Below are positions 24,925 to 33,398 of a stretch of 44,408 bases of DNA, in pieces. Source of the stretch: Martinezella calliandrae (GTDB lineage: Bacteria > Pseudomonadota > Alphaproteobacteria > Rhizobiales > Rhizobiaceae); assembly GCF_030272695.1 (NCBI RefSeq), contig NZ_JARFYN010000056.1, positions 1 to 44,408 on the forward strand. The letters are read 5' to 3'. A program made the translations under genes and the position numbers. Within the stretch, counting starts at the first letter, position 1. Each line of letters begins with the position of its first letter. The notes under the pieces were generated by a model that worked only from the letters and a program-made list of their open reading frames with translations, had not been told where the DNA came from and ran no database searches.

Positions 24925-25946
24925 TTTACGACCCTCAGTTTGCGACGGCGATGCCAGCCGCCGGCAGCGACGGCGACGACGATGACCGCGCCGCTGATGA
25001 TATGACGCGTATAGGGACCGGCACCGATCTGGATCAGGCCATTGTTCAGCACCTCAAGCAGCAGGGCGCCAAGCGCGGATTGAATTGCGCCGCCCCGTCC
25101 ACCCGTCAGAACGGTGCCGCCGAGAACCGCGGCGCTGATCGCGGGAAACAGAAGGCCGTTGCCGATATTCACGTTACCGGTGCTGAGCTGAGCGGAAAGC
25201 AGCACGCCGCACATGCCCGCGAGCAGACCGCAAATCGAAAAGGCCGCGATCTTCACCCACCGAATGCGAAGGCCGGATGCGACAAGCAGGCCTTCATCTC
25301 CGCCGATCGCGTAGATCATACGGCCGAGCCGCGTGAAATTCAGGACCAGCTGGCTCACGATGATGACGGCGAGCGCGATGTAAACGATAAGGCTCAGATC
25401 GAAGATGCGGACGCGAGCCAGGTTGAGAATGAGCGGATCGTTGATTTGCGGCACACGCGACGGAAAGAGAACAGCGGCGATGCCGAGCCCGACGAACCAG
25501 GTTCCGAGCGTCACGATCAGCGATGGCATCTGCAGCATCGCATTGAGAACGGCGTTGAAGAAACCGAAGCCGAGGCCGACCGCCAGCGCCGCCAGCAAGC
25601 CGACCATGCCGTAATCGTTGCCGTTGACGCCGTTTGAGACCAGCAGGGCAACGATCATGCTTGTCGTCGCCATGGTGCCTTCGACCGAAAGGTCGATGGA
25701 GCCCATGATGACGACGAAACTGATGGCAGCGGCGAGAATGGCTGGAACCGCCGCTGCCTCGATCACGGATTTGAGGTTGTCGATCGTAAAGAAGCTACCG
25801 CTGACCAGCTGGAAGCCCACGGACAACACGATGAGCGCCACGATCGGGCCTGCAAACTGTGTCCATGACGACTTGCTTCTGATTTCGCCGAAAAGCGTCA
25901 GCGAGCGAGCGCCGGTTTTGGAGTTCATACTGGTAGCGGCGTCCAT
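24921..25946 (-). CDS. CUT2 sugar ABC transporter permease
   Basis: This 341-residue RbsC-type membrane protein has SFVVIMGSIDLSVEGTMATT, the cytoplasmic loop RLGRMIYAIGGDEGLLVASGL and AVLGGTVLTGGRGGAIQ. It lies 15 bp downstream of the binding-protein gene and overlaps the ATPase gene by four bases. Unlike the transporter at 5422-10086, this system keeps its ATPase and both permeases as separate proteins. Confidence 0.9.
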   Translation of the reverse strand: MDAATSMNSKTGARSLTLFGEIRSKSSWTQFAGPIVALIVLSVGFQLVSGSFFTIDNLKSVIEAAAVPAILAAAISFVVIMGSIDLSVEGTMATTSMIVALLVSNGVNGNDYGMVGLLAALAVGLGFGFFNAVLNAMLQMPSLIVTLGTWFVGLGIAAVLFPSRVPQINDPLILNLARVRIFDLSLIVYIALAVIIVSQLVLNFTRLGRMIYAIGGDEGLLVASGLRIRWVKIAAFSICGLLAGMCGVLLSAQLSTGNVNIGNGLLFPAISAAVLGGTVLTGGRGGAIQSALGALLLEVLNNGLIQIGAGPYTRHIISGAVIVVAVAAGGWHRRRKLRVVK

Positions 25947-25961
25947 CGACCCCTCCTCCGA

Positions 25962-27068
25962 TTACTTGTTCTCGTTTGCGCCTTCCGGAATTTGACCTGC
26001 CGAGTCCTTCCAGAAGTCCTTCTTGATTTCGTCGTAGGTGTATTTCGGCGCGTTCTTTTTCAGGTCGAGATACTTGTCGACGTTATCCTTGGTGACGACA
26101 TCCTGCTTGAGGTAGAAGTCGCGCTGGGCATGGGTCAGCTTCTCAGGATCGATATCGCCGACGGCAGCGGCATAGGCGAGCGACATGGAAACCGCGCCTT
26201 GCAGGACCGGATCGTTCCAGACGGTCGCCAGCATGTCGCCGTTCTTGACCATTTCCAGACCGATGTTTGAGCCGTCGGAGCCGGTAACCAGAACCTTACC
26301 GTTCAGGCCCTTTTCCTTGAGCGCGGCAATGGCGCCGCGGCCCATCGCATCGTTCGATGCGAAGATGCCCTGCAGCTGATCGCCGTAGCGGGCGAGCCAG
26401 GTACGCGTGATATTCTGCGCCTTTGTTTCCTGCCAGTCACCCACCTGCGTGTCGACGAGCTCGAGGCCGGGGCATTCAGCAAGGCCCTTTTTCAGGCCGG
26501 CGATACGCTGATAGGCCGGCGGCGTGGACGGCACGCCTTCGATCGCGGCGATCTTGCCCTTGCCGTTCAGCGCCTTGCAAAGCGCCATGACCTGATAGTA
26601 GCCCGACATCACGCCGTCGAAGGAGGTGTGGGCAACCCAATACTTGGAGTCCGTATCCCAGGGATGGATATCTTCAGGGCGGTTCCAGATGGTGACGACA
26701 TGGACCTTCGACTTGGCCGAGCGGTTGACGACAGCCTTCACGAAGGCGTTCGACGACGGGTCGGTGGCAAGGGCGCACTGGTTGCAGCCGGCGGCATAGG
26801 TGGCGCCGAGCTGGGCCAGGAGCTGGTCACCCTGGTAGTTGCTGGTGAGAACAGTCGGATCCTTGCCCAGGGAATCGCCGATGTCCTTCACGCCTTGCAT
26901 ATATTCCGACCAGTATTCGGAAGCGGTTTCGTCGATGCCGATGATCAACTTGCCGCCCTTCGCCTCGTCGGCGTTGGCGTCTGTGGCCGGCAGCGCGAAG
27001 CTTGCGCAGATGGCGGCCGATGTTACGAGCCATCGCGCGACGGCTCCGAATTTCAGATGCGATTTCAT
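25962..27068 (-). CDS. CUT2-type sugar ABC transporter substrate-binding protein
   Basis: This 368-residue exported protein has a signal peptide with hydrophobic WLVTSAAICASFALP and a cleavage region around DANADEA. The mature protein has the ribose-binding-like fold: LIIGIDETASEYWSEYMQGV, QCALATDPSSNAFVKAVVNRS and GIFASNDAMGRGAIAALKEKG, then VLVTGSDGSNIGLEM. The ligand is probably a sugar or polyol, not identifiable here. It lies 55 bp after the second ketopantoate-reductase-like gene, with an AGGAGGAGA site before ATG 27068. Confidence 0.9.
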   Translation of the reverse strand: MKSHLKFGAVARWLVTSAAICASFALPATDANADEAKGGKLIIGIDETASEYWSEYMQGVKDIGDSLGKDPTVLTSNYQGDQLLAQLGATYAAGCNQCALATDPSSNAFVKAVVNRSAKSKVHVVTIWNRPEDIHPWDTDSKYWVAHTSFDGVMSGYYQVMALCKALNGKGKIAAIEGVPSTPPAYQRIAGLKKGLAECPGLELVDTQVGDWQETKAQNITRTWLARYGDQLQGIFASNDAMGRGAIAALKEKGLNGKVLVTGSDGSNIGLEMVKNGDMLATVWNDPVLQGAVSMSLAYAAAVGDIDPEKLTHAQRDFYLKQDVVTKDNVDKYLDLKKNAPKYTYDEIKKDFWKDSAGQIPEGANENK

Positions 27069-27123
27069 GCCATTCTCCTCCTCAGGTTAAAATTCACGTT
27101 CGCTTTCGGCCGGAGCTCTCGGC

Positions 27124-28185
27124 CTATCGGCCGTCGGCGGCGGCCTTGTACGTCTCGATCAGCAGTGCCGAATTCTCAGGCCGCGCCTCGATCCGGCCGG
27201 CCTCGATGTCGTAGGCAACCTCCATCACGCGCTTGTTGACCGGCGCCTGTTGGCCATGGGCGGCAAGGATATCGACGACCCAGCCGTTGACTTCCTGCAC
27301 CTCGGCGCGGCGCCCCTTTCGCCAGTCCTGCAGCGATGTCGTCAGCGTATCTTCCTGCGAGAAGGTCTTCAGAACCTCCTCGAAGATCTGGTCGACATAG
27401 CGCTCCGGATGGTTTGTCGTGACCGGCGGCATGCCGATGATCGGGATGATCTTGGCGCCGTCCGCCAGAGCGGCATGCATGGCCTCATATCCGGCAGCCC
27501 GCATGACTTCGAGCATGCCGGGGGCGTGCGCGGCATCGGCCAGCGGCAGGTTGATGATCGCTGATGGAATGAGCTCGGCCGCATTGACGACAAGCTTCAT
27601 CCACTTGGCGGAGCGGATGTCTTCCATGACTTCGACCGTGCCGGAGTTGCGCAGGAGTTCGGCGACTGCTTCGACTCTCGGCTGCGTCTTCGGATCGAGC
27701 GCACCGAGCGCGAACCAGGATGTTTCAGGGTCGTTCTGGCGATTGGTGACGCCGGGCACGAACATGTTGGAGGCGATTTCGATCACCGCGCCGATCGTCC
27801 GCTCGCGGCCGACGACATCGGCGATATCCTCATGCGTCATGCCGTTCTGCAGGCCGATGATCAGGCCATCGGGCGCGAGGCAGGGCTCGATCAGCTGGCA
27901 GGCCCATTTGGTGTCGTAAGCCTTGACCACGAGAAAGACGAGGTCGAAAGGCTCCTTGATTTCCGCGACCTGGCAGAGATGCAGCGCCGGAACCTTGGCA
28001 TTGATCGTCCGGCTCGGCAGGTTCACGGTGATGCCGTTTTCGCGGATGGCGTTGACGTGATCCGGCCACTGTTCGATGAAGGTGACGTCGAGGCCGGCCA
28101 ATGCGAAGTCGGCTCCGATGGACGCGCCTTGTGCCCCCGTTCCCAGAAATGCGATCCGCGGGCCGCGCGCCTTATCCCAACTCAT
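27124..28185 (-). CDS. Ketopantoate reductase (PanE/ApbA)-like protein, copy 1
   Basis: This 353-residue protein has the N-terminal motif IAFLGTGAQGASIGADFALA and VFLVVKAYDTKW, and the C-terminal helical domain contains SAKWMKLVVNAAELIPSAI with the Lys/Asn positions of PanE-type reductases. It is clearly a paralogue of the next gene (28287): long stretches such as ADFALAGLDVTFIEQWP and QDWRKGRRAEV are identical. PanE proper makes pantoate, but a tandem pair in a sugar-transporter operon points to another 2-oxoacid or hydroxyacid substrate. The start is ATG at 28185 after GAAGGAGA; longer frames read into the upstream gene. Confidence 0.87.
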   Translation of the reverse strand: MSWDKARGPRIAFLGTGAQGASIGADFALAGLDVTFIEQWPDHVNAIRENGITVNLPSRTINAKVPALHLCQVAEIKEPFDLVFLVVKAYDTKWACQLIEPCLAPDGLIIGLQNGMTHEDIADVVGRERTIGAVIEIASNMFVPGVTNRQNDPETSWFALGALDPKTQPRVEAVAELLRNSGTVEVMEDIRSAKWMKLVVNAAELIPSAIINLPLADAAHAPGMLEVMRAAGYEAMHAALADGAKIIPIIGMPPVTTNHPERYVDQIFEEVLKTFSQEDTLTTSLQDWRKGRRAEVQEVNGWVVDILAAHGQQAPVNKRVMEVAYDIEAGRIEARPENSALLIETYKAAADGR

Positions 28186-28286
28186 GTGTTTCTCCTTCTT
28201 CAGTTGCGTGCGGCTCGTGCACGCGTCGTTTTCTGCAATTCCTGTCGATCGCCCCGACCCTTCCGGCCGGCGCGCTCGAACCGATG

Positions 28287-29321
28287 TCAGCTTGCCAAAA
28301 GCGTGCTGTTCGACGCCTGCGCCGTCAGATGTCCTCGCTCGATCGAGCGGGCGATTTCGACGATCCGCTCGTTGACCGGCGCGGCATGCCCTGCTTTCTT
28401 CAGCGTCTCGACAACGTGACCGTTGATATCGAGGACCTCGGCACGGCGTCCCTTGCGCCAGTCCTGAAGGACCGTCGTCAGCGTGTCGGGCATCATGAAT
28501 GTCTTGAGGACTTCGTCGAAGATCGCATCGACATGGCGCTCCGGGTCGTTGATCGCCGTCGGCGCCATGCCGAGGATCGGAACGATGCCGGCTCCATCCG
28601 CCTGGGCGGCGCGCATCGCCTCGTACCCCGCGGTTCGCATCACCTTTTCCATACCGGGCATCTTGACCGCCTCGGCAAAGGGCAGGTTCAGGATCGCGGA
28701 CGGAACCAGCTGCGCAGCATTGACAATCAGCTTCATCCATTTGGCGGAAGCGATATCGTTCGTGACCTCGACGCGACCGCTTGAGCGCAACAGCTCTGCT
28801 ATCTTTTCCACGCGCGGCCGATTTGCTGGATCAAGCGCACCCAGCGCAAACCAGGACGTGTCGTGATCGTTTTGCCGATTGATTATGCCGGGCACGAACA
28901 TGTTGGACGCCATGTCGAAGACCGCGCCGACGGTACGCTCGGCACCCACGACGGACGCAATCGCATGCTGCGTCATTCCGTTCTGCACACCGACGACGAG
29001 GCCATCGGCGGCCAGCACCGGCTCGATGAGCTGGCAGGTCCAGCGCGTGTCGTATGCCTTGACGACCAGAAAGACGATGTCGAAGCAATCGCGTATTTCG
29101 GCCACTTGGCAGAGATGCTTTGCGCGAACGTTTGCACGAAGGGATCGCGTCGGCAGATTGACCGTGACGCCGCTCTCGTTCATTGCGTCAACATGCTCCG
29201 GCCACTGCTCGATAAAGGTTACGTCGAGGCCCGCCAGCGCAAAATCCGCACCGATCGACGCACCCTGCGCGCCGGTTCCGGCAAATGCGATCTTCAGATT
29301 GCGCTCTAAATCCCGGGACAT
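28287..29321 (-). CDS. Ketopantoate reductase (PanE/ApbA)-like protein, copy 2
   Basis: This 344-residue paralogue of the previous gene has the same domain plan: IAFAGTGAQGASIGADFALA at the N-terminus, VFLVVKAYDTRW and SAKWMKLIVNAAQLVPSAI. The start is ATG at 29321, 8 nt after GGAGAG. It is the first gene of the six-gene leftward operon (two reductases, binding protein, permease, ATPase, permease). A perfect LacI-type operator at 29406-29417 abuts the -35 of its probable promoter, so control by the divergent LacI protein is very likely. Confidence 0.88.
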   Translation of the reverse strand: MSRDLERNLKIAFAGTGAQGASIGADFALAGLDVTFIEQWPEHVDAMNESGVTVNLPTRSLRANVRAKHLCQVAEIRDCFDIVFLVVKAYDTRWTCQLIEPVLAADGLVVGVQNGMTQHAIASVVGAERTVGAVFDMASNMFVPGIINRQNDHDTSWFALGALDPANRPRVEKIAELLRSSGRVEVTNDIASAKWMKLIVNAAQLVPSAILNLPFAEAVKMPGMEKVMRTAGYEAMRAAQADGAGIVPILGMAPTAINDPERHVDAIFDEVLKTFMMPDTLTTVLQDWRKGRRAEVLDINGHVVETLKKAGHAAPVNERIVEIARSIERGHLTAQASNSTLLAS

Positions 29322-29374
29322 CGTGCGTTCTCTCCATTCCCCGGCACCCCACCGTGCCGCTCCATTGGGAAGCA

Positions 29375-29417
29375 TGGTTAGAAGCCGCTGCTGATGGAGT
29401 CAAGTGCAAACGTTTGC
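29375..29417 (-). promoter_or_regulatory. Promoter and LacI-type operator of the reductase/transporter operon
   Basis: Leftward -35 TTGACT (29403-29398) and -10 TAACCA (29380-29375) are separated by 17 bp. A perfect palindrome GCAAACGTTTGC lies at 29406-29417, two bases upstream of the -35. Such CpG-centred palindromes are typical LacI/GalR operators. Repression by the divergent LacI protein is the simplest reading. Confidence 0.65.
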
Positions 29418-29505
29418 TCATTTGGGCAACATATTTCGAAGCAAAAAGATTATTTTATCAAAATTCTGTAAATTTAATAAGGATTTGACGTGATTGAAAT
29501 GACGC

Positions 29506-29517
29506 GCAACCGTTTGT
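29506..29517. promoter_or_regulatory. Second LacI-type operator
   Basis: GCAACCGTTTGT matches the palindrome at 29406 at 10 of 12 positions. It lies between the two divergent promoters, 100 bp from the first site, and could support looping by a LacI tetramer or binding by a second dimer. Confidence 0.45.
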
Positions 29518-29711
29518 CAAAAACTTCTTGTTCGCGCCGAAATCCGAAACGAGCGGCCTGCTGTAGGGCAGCTTCTGCTCGACAAATCGCGCGCAAAATC
29601 AACTATCGGAGGAGGAGCTTGTGGTTTTCATATATTTATAGTCGCACGTCCCAAGCAACGATCGCCCAAACGCGAGATAATCGTCAAACCAGGGAGGTCC
29701 GATCAGCCATC

Positions 29712-29740
29712 TTGTGTGCAAAGGTTTGATCGCATATTTT
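29712..29740 (+). promoter_or_regulatory. lacI-type gene promoter with operator in the spacer
   Basis: -35 TTGTGT (29712-29717) and -10 TATTTT (29735-29740) have a 17-bp spacer that contains GCAAAGGTTTGA (29718-29729), a near copy of the GCAAACGTTTGC palindrome. This position predicts autorepression of the LacI-type gene starting at 29781. Confidence 0.55.
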
Positions 29741-29780
29741 CCCAATCAGTTGAATCCTGATGTGATGAAGCCGGCCCCGA

Positions 29781-30890
29781 ATGAGCGATACCCCGCAACG
29801 CCAGCAAAGCAAGCGCCCGCGCGTGACGATTGTCGACGTCGCGAATAGCGCCGGCGTGCATGTCTCGACGGCGTCGCGCGCGCTGAACCCGGGAACGAGC
29901 CACCGCATATCGAGCAAGGTCGTCCGCAAGATCGAGAAGGTCGCCGAGCAGCTCGGCTACAAGCGCAACAGTCTCGCCTCGAGCCTTCGGACGCAGAAGA
30001 CCGGAACGATCGGCCTTATTGTCCCCAATCTCAGCGACCCCCTGTTTTCTCCGATCATTGCGTCAGTGGAGGAACGTGTCGCGCAGGACGGCTACGTCAC
30101 CTTCGTCGCGAATTCCGACTATAGTCCAGCAAAACTGCGCTCGATCATCGAACGCATGAGCAGCCAGTTCGTCGCCGGCCTGGTCGTTGCCAGCTTCGAG
30201 CTCAACGATCCTTCGGTCGAACTCTGCCTGGAACTTGGCATACCGACCGTCGCCGTTCTTCGCGACCCACGCCATGCCCGGATATCATCCGTCGCGATGG
30301 ACGATGCATCCGGCGTCCAGGCGATGGTCGAGCACATTCTCGATCTTGGCCATAGGGACATCACTTACGTCACTCCGCCGCTGGCCGCTTCCACCGCCCA
30401 AAACAGGTTGGTAGGCTTCAACGCAGCAACACGCCTTGCAAAGGCAGCCGGTTGCCGTTTCGATGTTGTCGAGGCGCGAGCCTATGATGTTGTCGAAGGC
30501 GAGCGGATCATGACGGATATGCTCGCAACCGGGCTGACCAGCACCGCGGTCCTCGCCTTCAACGATCTTCTCGCCGTCGGCTGTCTCGCCGCGCTGAAAT
30601 CGGCAGGCGTTGCGTGCCCGGAACAAATTTCGCTGACCGGCGTCAATGATCTGCCCTTCATGAACATGCTGTCGCCGCCGCTGACCACTTTGCACACGGC
30701 CGGCCGCGACCTCGGATTCGAGGGCGCCGACCTGCTCATGAGCCTGATCAAAAATCACGCGCAGCCGGTGAAGCGCGTCTTGCTCACGCCTCATGTCGTG
30801 CTGCGGGGCAGTACCGGCCCGGCACGCAAGTCCGAACAGGCCTCCGATCCTTCATCGATTGCAGCCCGATCTGGCGCGATCACCGTTTGA
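29781..30890 (+). CDS. LacI-family transcriptional regulator
   Basis: This 369-residue protein has an N-terminal HTH and hinge (VTIVDVANSAGVHVSTASRAL, then ISSKVVRKIEKVAEQLGYKRN) followed by a periplasmic-binding-like sensor domain (TIGLIVPNLSDPLFSPIIA, LAFNDLLAVGCLAALKSAGV). It would bind GCAAACGTTTGC-type sites and release them on binding a sugar-like inducer. Three matching sites lie in the 460-bp divergent region shared with the reductase/CUT2 operon. It converges with the ABM-type gene, with 12 bp between the stops. The ribosome binding site before ATG 29781 is weak. Confidence 0.93.
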   Translation: MSDTPQRQQSKRPRVTIVDVANSAGVHVSTASRALNPGTSHRISSKVVRKIEKVAEQLGYKRNSLASSLRTQKTGTIGLIVPNLSDPLFSPIIASVEERVAQDGYVTFVANSDYSPAKLRSIIERMSSQFVAGLVVASFELNDPSVELCLELGIPTVAVLRDPRHARISSVAMDDASGVQAMVEHILDLGHRDITYVTPPLAASTAQNRLVGFNAATRLAKAAGCRFDVVEARAYDVVEGERIMTDMLATGLTSTAVLAFNDLLAVGCLAALKSAGVACPEQISLTGVNDLPFMNMLSPPLTTLHTAGRDLGFEGADLLMSLIKNHAQPVKRVLLTPHVVLRGSTGPARKSEQASDPSSIAARSGAITV

Positions 30891-30902
30891 ACCGCGTGGA
30901 CA

Positions 30903-31205
30903 TCATCGCGGGGAAATCATCGTCAGCAGCCGAATGTCCGGATCGACCTTGAAGAACTCTGCCTTTCGCGCCACCAGTTCGCGCAGATACGGCGTCCCCA
31001 TATGCTCGTCCAGCGCTGCGCGGCTGGTCCAGTTTTCATAGAAGGCGAAATTCGCAGGATCTTCTTCGCTTTGATGCAGATGATAGTCGAGGCAGCCTGC
31101 TTCTGCTCGCGTCCGGTCGATCAGCGACATCAGAAATGCCTTCGTGTCCTCGATCTTATCAGGACGCGCCACCAGATGCGCAATGACAGTAAGCTGCTCC
31201 GACAT
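30903..31205 (-). CDS. Antibiotic-biosynthesis-monooxygenase (ABM) domain protein, quinol monooxygenase-like
   Basis: This 100-residue single ABM domain has LTVIAHLVARPDKIEDTKAF, EAGCLDYHLHQSEEDPANF, FYENWTSRAALDEHM and PYLRELVARK. Cofactor-free members such as YgiN oxidise quinols or anthrones. In a cluster with hydroxyquinol dioxygenase, a role in oxidising a quinol-type ring is attractive but inferred. It lies 41 bp after the SDR at 31247, on the same transcript. Confidence 0.85.
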   Translation of the reverse strand: MSEQLTVIAHLVARPDKIEDTKAFLMSLIDRTRAEAGCLDYHLHQSEEDPANFAFYENWTSRAALDEHMGTPYLRELVARKAEFFKVDPDIRLLTMISPR

Positions 31206-31246
31206 TCATTCTCTCCCTTCGATCGTCCAACGCCGTTCGAGTCTCA

Positions 31247-32020
31247 TCAGGTGAAGCGGCAACCGCCATTGACGTCCAGTGTGGCCCCGATGAAATAGCT
31301 GGCATCGTCGGTGGATAGGAAATGAATTGCTGATGCGATCTCGGCCGTCTCCGCGGGTCGGCCCATCGGGATCTTCGCCCACTCGATTTTGCGCATCTCG
31401 TCCGCGGAAATTCCGCGCTTTTCGGCCTCGACGGTGAGAGCATTGAAATGCATCGAGGTGTTGATGTTGCCCGGCGCAACGCAATTCACCCTGATATCGG
31501 GCGCGAGCTCCGCGGCAACGCTCTGCGTCAGAGAAATCAATGCAGCCTTCGACGCGCAATAGGGGCTGAAAAAAGCGTGCCCCTCCCGGCCCCAATAGCT
31601 GCCGACGTTCACGATAGAAGCATTGCCGCCCTTGCGCAGCAGCGGCACGCTGGCGCTGATGAACTTGACGTTTGCCCGCAGATTGATGTTCTGAACACGA
31701 TCCCAGAGGGCCATATCCATATTTTCGATGGTGAGGGCCGGATGATTGATCGCTGCCACGAGCCCCAGGAAACGCAGCGGAATGCCGGTCTCGCGGGCGG
31801 TCGCCGCGACACGATCGACTTCCTGATCGTTGGCGATATCCATCTGCACACCCAAGCAGGTGCGTCCGAACTCGTTCGCAAGGTCTTTCGCCAGGCCTGC
31901 GATATCTGTGGTTCGGTCACAAAGAATCATCGACCAGCCGTTCTCGGCAAAACGTCGCGCCGTTGCCCGGCCGACCTCGCCGGCTGCCCCCGTCAGAATG
32001 CAAAGCTTCGTATCTGTCAT
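31247..32020 (-). CDS. SDR-family oxidoreductase
   Basis: This 257-residue classical SDR has LCILTGAAGEVGRATARRFA (glycine motif with Glu-Val instead of Gly-Ile), VNVGSYWGREG and the catalytic YCASK, and ends FIGATLDVNGGCRFT. The loop MHFNALTVEAEKRGISADEM is typical of SDRs for sugar acids or polyols. It is the first gene of a two-gene unit with the ABM protein. Operator-like site C is 68 bp upstream of its ATG (32020), tying this unit to the main catabolic operons. Confidence 0.9.
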   Translation of the reverse strand: MTDTKLCILTGAAGEVGRATARRFAENGWSMILCDRTTDIAGLAKDLANEFGRTCLGVQMDIANDQEVDRVAATARETGIPLRFLGLVAAINHPALTIENMDMALWDRVQNINLRANVKFISASVPLLRKGGNASIVNVGSYWGREGHAFFSPYCASKAALISLTQSVAAELAPDIRVNCVAPGNINTSMHFNALTVEAEKRGISADEMRKIEWAKIPMGRPAETAEIASAIHFLSTDDASYFIGATLDVNGGCRFT

Positions 32021-32087
32021 TATTGCGCCGCTCCTCCCAAGCCTTCAGGCAAATGCTACGAATAATTACAGAGATGAAAACCGCGCA

Positions 32088-32103
32088 ATTATCCATTTTG
32101 GAT
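32088..32103. promoter_or_regulatory. Operator-like site C (ATCCATTTTGGAT)
   Basis: ATTATCCATTTTGGAT at 32088-32103 holds the 12-mer shared with sites A and B, flanked by GCGC on both sides (32083-32086 and 32105-32108), which extends the inverted symmetry. It is placed 68-83 bp upstream of the leftward SDR gene, a good position for a repressor or activator. Confidence 0.65.
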
Positions 32104-32106
32104 GCG

Positions 32107-32378
32107 CGCCCTGAGGGGAGTTCCGATGAGCGCACGCAGCTCACCCTGGGATTTCTGAAAGCTAATAGTTCGCCTGTTAGCCGATCATTTTGATCTTTGT
32201 CGGCACTACGCTTTGTAACGTGGCCAACCGGCGCCGTCAGTCCGGAAGCGAGTGAGGCACGCGCCAAGGCCGTACTCGCGGCAGTGGCGGGGCCCCAACT
32301 CATGGCAAGAGGCCGCGCGGACATCTCACTCTACAACACTCTTATCGAAAGCTATCGTGCCGCGGGTCTTCTGCCGGC
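32107..32378. other. Stretch without a recognisable intact gene
   Basis: Between operator-like site C and the binding-protein relic I see only short frames. One rightward frame (32197-32382) ends in a protein-like segment (YNTLIESYRAAGLLPA) that may be the tail of a lost gene, but I do not recognise it and it has no ribosome binding site. Confidence 0.35.
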
Positions 32379-32675
32379 TTGAATTTGCTGAAGGAAACCG
32401 TCAGCGCATTTCCCTCCGTCAGGAATGCAATTCTCGCCCTTAATAGCGCCAGCCTCGACGCTTCCGGTGAGATCGGTGGCGGGCCAACAGCGGTTGCCGC
32501 CGCCCGAAACGAGAACTCGGAGAAGATACTTGCAGCTCTCAAAGGTGCGTTTGATCGCCTGATCGAGAGCGGGGATTATAAGAAGATCCTCGAAAAAAAT
32601 GATACCGTTTATGGTGCCGCCAAGAAGGCTGAAATTTACACAGAGACCTCTACACCTCCAAAGTACAGATTCTAA
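32379..32675 (+). pseudogene. 3' fragment of a polar amino-acid-type ABC binding protein
   Basis: The last about 60 codons read like the C-terminus of a family-3 (amino-acid type) binding protein: ARNENSEKILAALKGAFDRL, then ESGDYKKILEKNDTVYGA and a KKAEIYTETSTPP tail. The first about 35 codons look unrelated, and there is no signal peptide or ribosome binding site, so the 5' two-thirds of the gene is missing. It abuts a truncated ISL3 transposase on the other strand. Confidence 0.5.
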
Positions 32676-32759
32676 AACGGTGACGGCAGTTTGGGGCGCG
32701 GAGGAAGATCCGCGCCTTTCATTCTGGCGACCGCAACGAAAGGTCGATGGTCGCCTTTT

Positions 32760-33398
32760 CGAACCGCCACGATCTGGGCTCACGACCTCGATCGTCGGAC
32801 GCTCTTGCAACCACGCTTTTGCGCTCTCGACGCTGCGATCTTCCAAAACATCGACGACCGAATGTCGCTCAAGATCGACTATGATCGTCCCGTACCGCGA
32901 GGAATGCCGCCAGCTCCAATCGTCAATGGCCACAACCCGAATATTGTCATTTTGCACGCACGTCCCATTCTTGTGCTTCAATTGCCGCAAGATCGTGTCG
33001 TCGCTGACCGGCATGCCGAGTCGATGCATCAAGTGCTCTCCCGGACGACCGCCCATCTTGTGGCCAACTAAGCCCACAATCTCAGCCATCCGTTCAGTCC
33101 GCCGCATGTAAGGTGAAGCAATCTCGGGCAATTTGTCGGTGAAGGTTCGTCGCCCACACTTCCGGTGTCTACACTGCCACCGGTTCAGTCCAAGGTTGAT
33201 TGTCACAACTTGACCTTGAACAGGCAAATCCTGGAGGCGGCGGTTATGCCAGCCGTGCCGATGCCTGCTTCGTGTTCCACAATCGGGGCAGATACCGACA
33301 GGTTTCGCAGCGGCAGAAACAACCCAGTTTTCTTCTTGAAGGGTGATACCCAGAATTTTGACCCCTGGGCCGGGTGACCATCTTAGTTGCGCTCGCAT
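32760..33398 (-). pseudogene. ISL3-family transposase, C-terminally truncated
   Basis: Read leftward from 33398, about 212 codons match the N-terminal half of ISL3 transposases: a zinc-finger region with CPDCGTRSRHRHGW and a second Cys pair around QCRHRKCGRRTF, an HTH region, and the DDE start (VVAIDDWSWRHSSRYGTIIVD) up to IEVVSPDRGG. After 32760 the frame continues as unrelated sequence antisense to the binding-protein relic. The C-terminal catalytic part is missing, so it cannot be active. I could not define terminal repeats. Confidence 0.75.

Noticed and set aside
30888..30915. CCGCG/CGCGG inverted repeat between the LacI and ABM genes as a bidirectional terminator
   Set aside because: Only 5-bp arms with a 10-nt loop and no T-tracts on either strand; too weak to call.
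32352..32759. Extension of the ISL3 transposase frame to 32352 as one 348-residue protein
   Set aside because: Similarity ends at about 32760. The rest is antisense to the amino-acid-binding-protein relic and is a chance read-through.
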